A DNA stretch of 64,000 nucleotides from positions 13,182,001 through 13,246,000 of the forward strand of contig JAILWY010000009.1 in assembly GCA_022113835.1 (NCBI GenBank). Direction: 5' to 3'. A model generated the notes under the pieces. The model saw nothing but the letters and a program-made list of their open reading frames with translations. It ran no database searches and was not told the origin of the DNA. Source of the DNA: Atopsyche davidsoni (taxonomy: Eukaryota > Arthropoda > Insecta > Trichoptera > Hydrobiosidae). The translations under genes and the position numbers were made by a program. Below are positions 24,301 through 34,436 of this stretch, one piece after another (positions within the stretch are counted from its first letter, which is position 1; each line of letters begins with the position of its first letter).

Positions 24301-25413
24301 AGATTCGCCCTGAGCCATTTTAATCTCCTGAGTTCAGACCGGATGAAGACAGATTCATAAAGTTTTAGGTTAACGATCCCTTGCAACAGAAATACCCAGA
24401 ATGTATCTGTAAACACAGATTAAAACAAACCGTCGAATGGCTTTCGCCCTTTTAGTGTTGCGTTGGCTTTTTACAACCTTGCCTGATTTATAAAATGTTT
24501 TTTAAAACTTTATCCTTCATAAGATATTTTCGCGGTCTTAAATATATTTTTTTACTTAACCCTTTGCCCGCATGAGAAATTAGATCCGCCCGCCCATAAA
24601 ACCGGTCACGTATTCTTTTACCCCAGAGCAGCAGTCATGCGAACCTCTTCCATATACCTATATATGCAAAGCGTGCAATTAATCGGAGAGCCTGTGCATA
24701 TAAAATACTAATTTACCTCCTTGAAATAATCCGAAAATTTGTAAATATATCTTGTAAACGCATCAAACCTCGGTTTTCGTTACTAAGTTTCCAGAATTTT
24801 AAAAAACAAACTTCGCCACTTTCACCACTATAAGTACGCTGCTGTTTTTCCACCTGTTACAAGCTAATACCAAAAAGCTAAAATCAATCGGTTACAATAG
24901 CTTTGGGACTATTGTGAGTTATCTGTTTTCATAGTTTGAGATTTGTTGGTTTTGGACCTAGCTTATCCGTCACTATCGACGTGAACCGAGCTCCGGCTGC
25001 CCTGCAGCGCGGCGATAAGCCCCGCCTGTTTGCGCATCTTATCAAGCTGTCGCTGCTCCGCTCCCTGCGCGTGACGTCACGTCCTCCACCCCGGCGGCCG
25101 CAGTGATCTAATTGCATTGTTTGGCCCGCGCGACGTCCGTCGATATTAATGGGATTCTAATCGTAGAGTATCCACTGGGCGTTGGCTCGATCCGGCTCGT
25201 GCGACCTTTGAGCTAACAATATGTGGTTTTTTTTTTTAGATTCTTCTTTGATTATCACTAGGTGTTAAACACATTTATCAGTAAAACTACCGTTAGCATA
25301 TTGTAAAATACTTAAGTTTACATATCAGAATATCAATATAATAAAAGGTATTGTTTATTGTTCATACCTGAAAATTCAAAAATGTGTTGATTTTAATCAA
25401 TAATTTGAACGCT

Positions 25414-25450
25414 ACGACATGTGACCGATTTGCAATCATCCAATAGAGTC
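25414..25450 (+). repeat. Dispersed repeat copy 1
   Basis: Bases 25417-25436 (ACATGTGACCGATTTGCAAT) are identical to 30210-30229. The similarity continues on both sides: CTAC upstream and a diverged CCAATAGAGTCC downstream, against CCAACAGCGTCC in the other copy. The unit looks like the terminal part of a short interspersed or MITE-like element. Confidence 0.7.
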
Positions 25451-26530
25451 CTACGTTAATTTTACTTAGGCAAAACAATATAAGGAGATTTTTACAAATC
25501 AATTTTGTACCCGTTTTATGTACTTAGGTTGAAATATTTGTTTAAAAAATAAATCGATTCCGTCGTGTCGTTGAGTACAGTTGGGGCGTAGTGTTTACCT
25601 TTACGTATAAATATACCTCCCCGGGGTCTCATTTTGAACTGAATAGTTTCACATACTATATTAATGTCGTGTGTTTTTCATAGCGGCATTTTTGATAAAT
25701 CGATCACGAATGTTGTGAGTCCTAAATTTATTGTAAAATTCTAAATATAATTGCAATCTAGATTATTCCAACACGTTTGTATTATTTCTTATTTGCTCTC
25801 TCGATACTTATGTCTGCAAACACTGGTAAATTCTTCACGGCATGAAATAATCAATGAACTTGTGCAAACACACCTGTATAATTGTTATCGTTTTGAAGCG
25901 GGCCCCTTTGAGGCGGTTCTAAGTGCATTTAATTGTTCCTCGTAATCGGAGCCGCATTATTTATATTGTAAAAAGCACACACCGGCGATAGCGATATCAC
26001 CGTGCGTGAACCCGCTCGGGTACTCCTCGGGAAGCGTGTCAAAGGTGGTCGCGGATCTGCCGTCTCGCGCTGGAACGGTTACCCACTTACTGCTGTAGCG
26101 GACCTGCCGGTACAAACATATATCATCAGTTATACTGTCCCATGTAAGATTAGTTATAAAGAGAGATAACAGCTCATACACTTCTTTTCTAATTTTTTTA
26201 AGTCTTGATATGTACATCATTTTAAAGAAATCATTACTTAGGAATTTCGGTTTCACCTCTGCTTTGTGCTAAAGCCTGCCGATGCTAGATATTAAGTCCA
26301 GTTATTCGCTCCAATATAAGCTGCACGGCTGCAGCGCTCGCCGCTCTCCGCAGTAATCCCCGCTTGTCGTTTGCGTAAATCCCGCTGCGCAGGCCATCTG
26401 ACAAACAGTATCATGCCCTTTGACGTTGAACTGTAAATGCAGATAATCACGAATAATCTTTCGCTTTCGCTCTATTATCCTGCGCCTATTCTACAGTGTA
26501 CCTTCAGACGCGGCGGTGTGAAGCTGCATC

Positions 26531-26570
26531 GTTGCACCGTTGCATAGTTGCATAGTTGCATTGTTGCGTT
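26531..26570 (+). repeat. 8-bp tandem repeat GTTGCATA, five units
   Basis: Five consecutive octamers read GTTGCACC, GTTGCATA, GTTGCATA, GTTGCATT and GTTGCGTT. They lie inside a 400-bp GC island (about 26310-26740). The repeated GTTGCA core contains a half-site-like TTGCA, so clustered protein binding is possible, but simple slippage also explains it. Confidence 0.9.
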
Positions 26571-29500
26571 GTGCAAGCCGGAGTGCGCATGCATCTGCTG
26601 GGTGCCGCGGCCATTCCGAGAAGCGATCCGGGACGCCCGCACGGTGCGCATTACTATGTCACGGAACTTCACGATGATTGGGCCGTGTCACGGAAGCGGG
26701 CCCCGGTCACGCGAGCCCATCCCTAGTCATTACGTCTCGGACTGATTTACTTTTGCGATGTAAAACGTTCGTACTCCCCACCGAACCGATCGAGAACCGT
26801 TTTTGTGGTCGGACGGCATTGTGGTGCGTTTCTTGCGAGCCTCTCGCGCGACCGATTTTCTTACCCGTTCGATATTTTACAGATGTTCATATCGAGTATC
26901 GTTAGCTTCGAAATCCAATTATACCCGACCGAACGATTTTCACCACTCAAAGTGAAACTTAACAACCACAAAAAATAACACCATAGATTTCAACGGCCGC
27001 TTCGAGTCTTCTCCCACAGGCTTGCAAGGCTACAAATATTGATACTTTCTATAGTAAAAAATCATTGCCAAAATGGTATTGTAATAACTAGTTATTATTA
27101 ATAATTGCATGCATAATAAACGAGTACAGATTTGTCTTTATTAATTAATCGACTGTAAAAAGCCGTCATCCTTGTAATATATATTATCCTGCTAGTATAG
27201 TCTGTTCGTTTTTGAAAGTTAGGTAACCTGTGAAGCATTATACTCGCCCAAGCAAATTGCAAGCCAAGCCTCACTTTCAGAAATCTGCCAAATCATGAAC
27301 TTGTCACGTCGCGAGCCTTTGCATCAAAACTGCTGGTCCGAAAAACTCACGAATGCGGTCAGTGGAATATTCAATTATAGTTTTGGTCGATTCTCAATAT
27401 TATACAATAAAAAGAGAGTTATAAAATTGTATGTAACGTTATTTTAAATTAAAACAAAATGCTATGGTACCAAAATTCTTCACCGGAACGAAGCATTGGA
27501 AACATAGAAAGTCGTATAATGCTTTGGCACAGAGCTTTTACTTGACGTTATGTAATTTGAGGGACATTTGCTTAATTAAATCACAGCCGTCTAGTTTGCA
27601 AACACGTGCAAATAGTATGATGACTCGTGTCATGAGCCGATTCTGATATTCAAGCAATTTCAATTCCTATTACAATCATACATTTTGTGCTACGATTCAG
27701 GTTAAGAAATGTGTCATTTTAGAATGAATTAGATTGTTCTAAAATTTCAATGAACAATTATTTAATGATCGTTAGTTACATCGTTTATTTAATTTTATTA
27801 TTTTAACGATTAATTCACTCATTGTTATTGAATATCAAATCAACCAGTTTTATACGCATTGTGTGGAATTGTAATAATGCCCTTGAGGCTAAACGAATGA
27901 GTCTGAATTTATATTCATGTTTTGTTTTATTATCTTATTCGAACAGAGTACGTAGCTGTTAGTGGTGCCATTTTATGATTTACGATTCAAAACTTTATAC
28001 GCAAGTGGGTCACAGATCAATCCCTCCCACCGTAGCTTTTAACATTTGCTCTGACATGACGTCGATTAAATGTATTCTCAGATGCATAATTTATGATAAA
28101 TATATTAGCTTTCTAACCCGTTACCTCTGTTGAAATTGGGCAAATAATTTTATTCGATCGGTGCCTGTTTTTTTTACGCTAGAGAGTTGCATATATTTTC
28201 AACACTATAAAATAAAAATATACATACCGATATTTTACTCGTTTAAAATTTTGTGTATTAAAGTATGGAGTGTTAAAAAAAAAACTCGACGATGCGAATC
28301 AAGAATTCATTTAACTCGTGGTCAGGACAATCTTTAGGTCTAATAATAAATTATATAAGTTATGAAACACAAATCGCGTGTGATGCATAATATAACGAAA
28401 ACCATAGATTAAATTTAAAAAGTATTTTCTCCAAGCTTCTTTGAAGTTTCTCATCATATTTTGTTAGTGTCGACATTTTTGTCTCGAACCTCTAAGTTAC
28501 TTAGTGTTTGAGTGAAATTTGTTTTGTTTAATATGGTTATATTCAATAAAAACAAAAATTTACGATCCTAAGTATCTATACATATAAATATTTAGGTTTG
28601 GGGCTCACATTTGTTTAAAGTTGCAGTAAAAATTAATATATCAATACATTACAATAATATAAGCATTCTTTATTTATTTAAAAATAATACGTCATAAACA
28701 TTAGATCAATCAAAGTTATGTGTGTTGTTTGTATATCTTCATTCCAGGTTCGGTCAACCAAAATGTTTTATTTCAAATTCTAAGCATTAATCATCCGCTC
28801 TGAAAAACCAAATTGTTTGCTTTCGGCAAGCGTTCTACAATTGTAAAATCGTTCACCTCTCACCTTTACAGCTGTTGAATGTCCAGTGAGCACACATTAT
28901 AAATAATCCCTCTTTACCCTCCCAATGTCACTCCGATAGGTCATTACCATAGACACATCTGCCCAGTAAGAACTAAAAAACCAGACATTTTTTTTTTTAT
29001 AAAGGTATAAACTTTAACTCACGATAAATGAAGTGTTAGTACTCTATGGAGGGATAACTAATTGGTGTTTTTGAATAATTTATATTTTAAATGCACACCA
29101 GCTTGCATTCATATTTATACTATCATCATGTAGGTTTTTTTTGCCAATGATTGAAGAGGCGAGGCGATTTTTATTATGACGCCGTGGCTTAACAGCATTC
29201 GCTATTATCAACGTCGTTTGTATTATCATCACTTATCAAGCAGATGAAGTGCTCCAACGTGCATAAAACAACTTTAATTCCAAAATACCCATCATTATAA
29301 GATGTATTTCTTAATGCCGTTTTCGGAATAATAAATAGTATCCTTTCTAAATTATGTACATCCGTGAATATCATTACTCGAATCTTGTTTTTTTTTTTTT
29401 TAATTCAGAGAGAATTCGTAATCTAATTCAGTAAGAATGCAAATACAATTCGTGTATTATCGTAATTTATGCAGTGCTCAAGTTTGTTTGTTTCGAGTCA

Positions 29501-30202
29501 GCCGACCGTACTCTGTGACCGAGTGTGAAAATGTCTCACGAGGCTTGATCCGCTTCCAGCAAATATTCATTCGTCTCGTCCCCGGCGCCGTGAGAACAAT
29601 GTTTACCTGCGGTTCGTTTGCGATTACTCGCCGAATCTGTTTACTTTTGAATCGTAGTCATCCTTCAGCGGGTCGCCTCCGCAAGTATCTGCTTAAATAT
29701 ATTTTATCCGTATGGAAGTTGCCATGAAAATGCAATAATAATATTTCTGAGCGAACGGCTTGGCGAATCACCATACTTCAGCAATCGTCATATATTCTGA
29801 TTGTGCGCGTATTTATAACCATGACTTATATGAGAGGCAGTAAATTTACTTAAATATTTAAGATTCGTTGAAAAGCCATTTTCACTCGTCTTTATAGTAT
29901 TATTTTGCTTGGCTGCAAACGAGTTGTCCACTCATTTCGCACTAATGGTCATATTATAAATACACAAATCACACTAAAGGGTGTGTCTTGGAAAATTGAA
30001 GGTGCAATTTAACACAAGCGAGCAACACAAACAGCGAACACGAATGTGATGATGGTTTTATTTTTATTTTTCATCGTACACGTTAACAACATATTATTGT
30101 AACTGACAGAAATCTCTTTGCTGTTGTTGTAAGCCAAATTTAATATATGTTGTAATAATTAATTTATTATTATGATTTACTGTGCATACTCCGTGTTTGC
30201 GG

Positions 30203-30245
30203 CTACATAACATGTGACCGATTTGCAATTAGCCAACAGCGTCCC
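30203..30245 (+). repeat. Dispersed repeat copy 2
   Basis: This copy shares the exact 20-mer at 30210-30229 with copy 1. It continues as TTAGCCAACAGCGTCCCTTTT, which resembles both ends of the inverted unit at 40334-40414. The shared CCAATAGCGTC core identifies the family. Confidence 0.7.
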
Positions 30246-31921
30246 TTTTGTTTTTACCTTTACTGCGTGGGGAGGGCTCGCATCGCATGGCCCGACAGCG
30301 ATGCAGCCACTTGCCTCGCGGTGCGTCCCGCGCGAACAATGATTTGCAGGCAGACCTTGACCAGCTTCCCCGCGCCGCATGCAAAGCGGCTGCTGTGAGC
30401 CCACGGGCGAGGACTGCGCGGGGCTCGATTTAATGCGCCACATGGCGAACCTTGCCGCAGCTTATTGTCGCTTTGGAGTTTATTTGAAATGATTTAAGTC
30501 ATCTGGCTCGCCATTGTGCCATTTTATCTCATTATGAATGCAGATATTATATCTCACCGTTTATTGGCAATACACAAAACGTACACAATTGCCGCAAGTT
30601 TATGCTCGTTGTCTGCTTGCAACAAATAACAGTATTTGATTACCATAAATTTTAACTCATTTTATCCAAATTTATTCAAATTATTTTATCGTTTATTTGC
30701 AATCAATATATATTAAAATTTTATATTTTAAATATCATATTTGAATACATTTTTTTAAATCAGCCTCAATGTCGGTCCTTCAACGTATACAATTGGACTG
30801 TGAAATATTAAATATATCGACAAAATATCAAGTAAAGGTACTCTGGGTGGGTTTACCCTTCCTCTGTGTACGTTTAGATATTCAGATTGATCGTTTGGCC
30901 GTTTTACTACTGCATGCCTCACGCGGCGAAGCCCTGCGCCGGGTGGAGCATCGCGCCCGGCAGCCCCTCCGTCCGGCCGACCTTCGACCGCGGTCCGCGA
31001 ATGAAGCGATTATTCTCCACCCTGCCAAATTGGCATCGTCTGTCAGTCGGTTCCGATCGATGATTTGTTGCGGCCGACATTCCTCTAGATCGACATTTTC
31101 TGCACCGTCTTGCAATCGGTATGACGTCACGCCGTTGACGTTGAGCGTCCGCTGCCATAATTAGTATTTTACGACGCCTTCGACTTGCACAATGGATTTT
31201 GCTCTGTCTATTCATTACTTCATTTTGCAAAGCGATTATTCAAATTGTATGGTGTTTGAATTCCACTCACTTTCTAATGTATACGAATCGCCTTGGAAGA
31301 TCGCGGTTCAGTTCAGCCGCGCTGATTCTCGGCGCTCTGTTACACTTATTATTTTTTAGTTTCGCTGGAGGCTTCGGCACGACTTAGAGGTTACGTTTTC
31401 TGTAAGCGTGCTCGCTAAGCGATCTTTTTGGATCATCTCCACTATCGGGGGAAGGCTAAATCTTTGTGCCGCTCTCGGGGCGCTGACTGCACTGAACCTT
31501 TTTTTTACCTGCTATGCCTTTGTTTCAGAATAAATAAATTAACGAATCAAAAATCCGCGGGCGCGTTGCGCGTTCGTCGCTATCGTACCGCGCGTCAGTC
31601 AGCCGTACGTGAAAGAAAACTATGTTTACTTTGTAGCCGGTGTATATAATATTATTCCTATCCAGTCGCGTTTGATTATTGACTAGATGTCATGTTGTAC
31701 ATTGTAGCCGTATCTATATATATAAAACACTAAAAATGTTTGTTAGTCCGCTATAGGCTTTGAAACCGTACGACCGACGAGCCCCACACCGTGTTTATTT
31801 GAAAGCCAAAAATACCGAGAGTAATCCAGACTACTAAAATTATAAAAATTGATTATCAAATTTGGTTTATTCAATTAAGAAAAATCCCATACAAAAGTTT
31901 CAAATTCATAAAAGGAACTGC

Positions 31922-31952
31922 CATTTTCGCGTATTGCATATACGCGAAAATG
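31922..31952. repeat. 13-bp perfect inverted repeat in the Helitron leader
   Basis: CATTTTCGCGTAT at 31922-31934 is the exact complement of 31940-31952, with loop TGCAT. It lies about 210 bp inside the left end of the Helitron, well away from the usual 3' terminal hairpin, so it is not the canonical termination hairpin. Confidence 0.8.
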
Positions 31953-32293
31953 TCTTGAAGCTGGCTGCCTGCATGGCTACCAATCGAGAAATACTGATAT
32001 TGATGTTTGTAAATATTAGAATGAACTTGCCGTTACAGGCTGCCGAACTTACGGAACAGAATTAGGTCGATTTTTGATATTTTCCATACAAAAATTTTCA
32101 ACATCTGTAAAGTGGACATCGTTCCTCGCAAAAAATTGAAAAAAGAACATTGTGAAGATCGCGCGGACAGATCGTACGGACTTTCAAAACAAAATCACTA
32201 TCTGTCATTCACAACGTGTTTTATCATAATGAGTTTGTCTGTTTATATATGGGAAAAAAATTATTCCAACTCAAATCGACATCGATCTTATAT

Positions 32294-33144
32294 CTGCTGA
32301 ACACCCGCATCAACGTGAAGATCTGATACTTTTTGACGTTGTTTGTAAGAACATCACGGCCCATGCGGAGTGTTGCATATGAATTCGCCTTGCATAAAAG
32401 ACGGCAAATGCACGAAAAGATATCCACGCGATTTGATCGATGAAACTCAAACTGGTCTACGAAAGCCAGAAGATGGAGGATACACCACCACCATTAAATT
32501 AAGAAACGTCGATATTGACATTGATAACATATGGATTGTTCCATACAGTCCAATACTGTAAAAAACATTTCAATCATATATCAATGTGGAACACTGCAAC
32601 TCCGTGAAATTCATATGCAAGGACATATGCAAATATGTTAACAAAGGCAGTGATATGGCAGTGTTTGAGCTTTCAAATCGAAACTATGAAATCACTCAAT
32701 TTCAGATGGGTCGCAGTAATGAAGCTGTCTGGCGAATTCTTGGTTTCAGTATTCACGAACGATATCCAACTGTTCAATCCAATCTTGCTGTTCATTTAGA
32801 AAACGGTCAACGTGTTTATTTTACTGAAAAAAAATGTCGAAGAACGAGGAGCATATCTACAATAATTTTGCGAAAACATTGCTGCATAATGAAGTTCCAA
32901 AATAGAGTCAACTATCCAATAGAGATTTTTAACTCTTTGGAACCATCTGGAATGTCACCACACACCTTAACTTTAAAAGTTGGTTCACCATAGATGCTCA
33001 TTCGCAACTTAGATCCACCTAAATTGTGCAACGGAACAAGACTTGCTGTTAAAAAACTATCGCCACGTAGTTAATGAAAAAATCTTTGTTTACACACCTA
33101 CCAAAAAAACTCAATACATTGTTTATCCGCTAGCATTAAGATAA
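32294..33144 (+). pseudogene. Helitron Rep/helicase pseudogene, copy A
   Basis: The conceptual product matches the conserved Helitron protein in order. It begins HPHQREDL and KNITAH, then NSPCIKDGKCTKRYPRDL (the Cys-rich segment before the Rep core) and KPEDGGYTTTIKLRN. Next come IWIVPYSPIL with a TAA stop right after it at 32559-32561, then VEHCNSVKF and ICKYVNKGSDMAVFEL. The series closes with SNEAVWRILGFSIHERYPTV and LAVHLENGQRVYFTEKK. It then jumps to the helicase C-terminus: FNSLEPSGMSPHTLTLKVGS and, in another frame, IFVYTPTKKTQYIVYPLALR ending near 33144. The Rep catalytic region and most helicase motifs are deleted and there is at least one frameshift, so this is a dead, internally deleted copy. 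Confidence 0.85.
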
Positions 33145-33232
33145 AAATTAAAAAATATTTATTTATTTATTTAGCGTAGTAGCACACGCCGGGTATCATT
33201 TTTGGTTATCAAAAAAATATATATATCAAAAA

Positions 33233-33649
33233 ATGCCACCGAAAAGAGCTGCAATTGGAAAAAATACAGCTGATGCGAAACGAAAAAGAGCCGAAAGAGC
33301 AGCCGAAACTGCCGGAAAACGAAAAGTGCGTACAGAGTCAAATAGGTTGAAAGAGCGGCAGTCAAGAGCTGTAAAAACACCAGAACAACATAAAGCACGT
33401 CTAGAACAAGTTCGAATCAGAGCTACCACAGCAAGAGCTGCTGAAACTCCTCAACAACATGAAAACAGGCTTAAAGGTTATCAGATACGTGCGGTTAAAT
33501 CGATACAAAGAATCGATTTTCAGTTGGTGGCATTCAATTATGACAAAGACTGCGACTACAGTAATCATCCGAATGTTGTAATTGAGCCGATGAGCTCTCT
33601 TTGTTTGTACTGCCATGCACTGAAATTTCAAAAGGAATCACCCGGTTGA
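33233..33649 (+). CDS. Helitron protein N-terminal fragment, copy B (138 codons, open)
   Basis: The ORF starts MPPKRAAIGKN and is strongly basic. Imperfect repeats of the type (R)A-(E/V)T-PEQH-xx-RLEQ occur at about residues 40-85; repeats of this kind, rich in Arg, Ala and Gln, head many insect Helitron Rep/helicase proteins. It then reads NHPNVVIEPMSSLCLYCHAL, with the Cys-x-x-Cys of the conserved segment that follows, and stops after KESPG. The downstream family sequence (DPPEPL) continues in another frame from 33669, so the stop follows a frameshift. It is probably a relic, although this piece is intact. Confidence 0.7.
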   Translation: MPPKRAAIGKNTADAKRKRAERAAETAGKRKVRTESNRLKERQSRAVKTPEQHKARLEQVRIRATTARAAETPQQHENRLKGYQIRAVKSIQRIDFQLVAFNYDKDCDYSNHPNVVIEPMSSLCLYCHALKFQKESPG

Positions 33650-33668
33650 AAAAGCCGGAAAAGCCAAG

Positions 33669-34330
33669 TTGTCAACGCTGGTTGACCCGCCAGAACCGCT
33701 TACAAGCTACGTTTCTGACAACACAGCGTTCGGAGATACAATTCCTGGTGAGGATGGATATCCGAAATACAGACGACGAAAGCCAGAAGATGGAGGATTC
33801 ACCACCACCATTAAAGTAAGAAACGTTGATATTGACATTGATTCCTGGTCTGGTATTCACGAATGAAATTGAAAAAATATGAAATTCCTGGTTTCAGTAT
33901 TCACGAATGATACCCAACTTTTCAACATCTTGCTGTTCATTTAGAAAACGAACAACGTGTTTATTTTACTGAAAAAAAAGCCGAATAACGAGCAGCACAG
34001 CCACAATAATTTTGCGTAAAATTGCATGAACAATCCAATAGAGTTTTTTAACTCTTTGGAACCATCTGGAATGTCACCACACATCTTAACTTTAAAAGTT
34101 GGTTCACCATAGATGCTCATTCGCAACTTAGATCCACCTAAATTGTGCTGTTGTAATAACTATCAACAAGGCTCATGGCCAATCGCTAAGTATTGCTGGT
34201 TTGAACATAGAAAATTCCTGTTTTTCGCAAAATTCCTGTTATGTTGCGTTTAGAGTTGGAACGCCAAAAAAAAATTTTATGTTTACACACCTACCGAAAA
34301 AAAACAATATGTCCGCTAGCATTAAGATAA
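33669..34330 (+). pseudogene. Helitron Rep/helicase remnants, copy B
   Basis: After a frameshift the frame continues LVDPPEPLTSYVS and then DGYPKYRRRKPEDGGFTTTI up to VRNVDIDID, joined by deletion to GIHE. Further remnants match copy A at the level of DNA: 33886-33990 (the HLENEQRVYFTEK-like segment), 34060-34150 (the LEPSGMSPH-like segment) and 34270-34330 (the FVYTPTEKKQYV-like tail). Compared with copy A the segment equivalent to about 32530-32730 is missing. There are multiple stops and no Rep or Walker motif. Confidence 0.75.
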
Positions 34331-34384
34331 AAAGTCAATAAATAAACAAAATTTCCTTTTTTTTTTTTTCGGACAAATAAAAAA

Positions 34385-34436
34385 AGTATTTTATTTCTTT
34401 ATTTAGCGCAGTAGAACGCGCCGGGTATCCGCTAGT
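34385..34436 (+). other. Helitron 3' terminal region and insertion junction
   Basis: An AT-rich segment leads to TTTAGCGCAGTAGAACGCGC, then CGGGTATCCG and the terminal CTAG, with host T at 34436. The CGG-GTAT-CCG stem and a GCGC/GCGC pair just upstream could form the termination hairpin that Helitrons need. The equivalent DNA in copy A (about 33171-33200) has lost the CTAG. Confidence 0.75.

Larger units (their letters stand above)
21374..31712. other. AT-rich DNA with scattered GC islands; no gene recognised
   Basis: GC islands occur near 22130-22310, 25000-25130, 26030-26110, 26310-26740, 30260-30440, 30910-31130 and 31530-31620. ORFs of 60-130 codons through them have no domains and mirror-image ORFs on the other strand. 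A 12-T tract ending in an AG near 25238 resembles an acceptor but leads to nothing convincing. Two copies of a dispersed repeat and an octamer array are listed separately. Confidence 0.45.
31713..34435 (+). mobile_element. Non-autonomous, degenerate Helitron with two head-to-tail copies
   Basis: The left end reads A|TCTATATATATAAAA with TC at 31713-31714. The right end reads CGGGTATCCG then CTAG (34432-34435) followed by T. Insertion between A and T, a 5' TC, a 3' CTAG and a short CGG-GTAT-CCG stem just before it are the hallmarks of Helitrons. Inside are broken pieces of the Rep/helicase protein. Copy A (31713 to about 33205) and copy B (about 33206-34435) share the late coding and 3' regions; for example 32463-32530 matches 33779-33846 and 32941-33030 matches 34060-34150. 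Copy A keeps a decayed 3' terminus (ACGCCGGGTATCAT near 33185-33200). All reading frames are interrupted, so the element cannot encode its own transposition. Confidence 0.85.
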
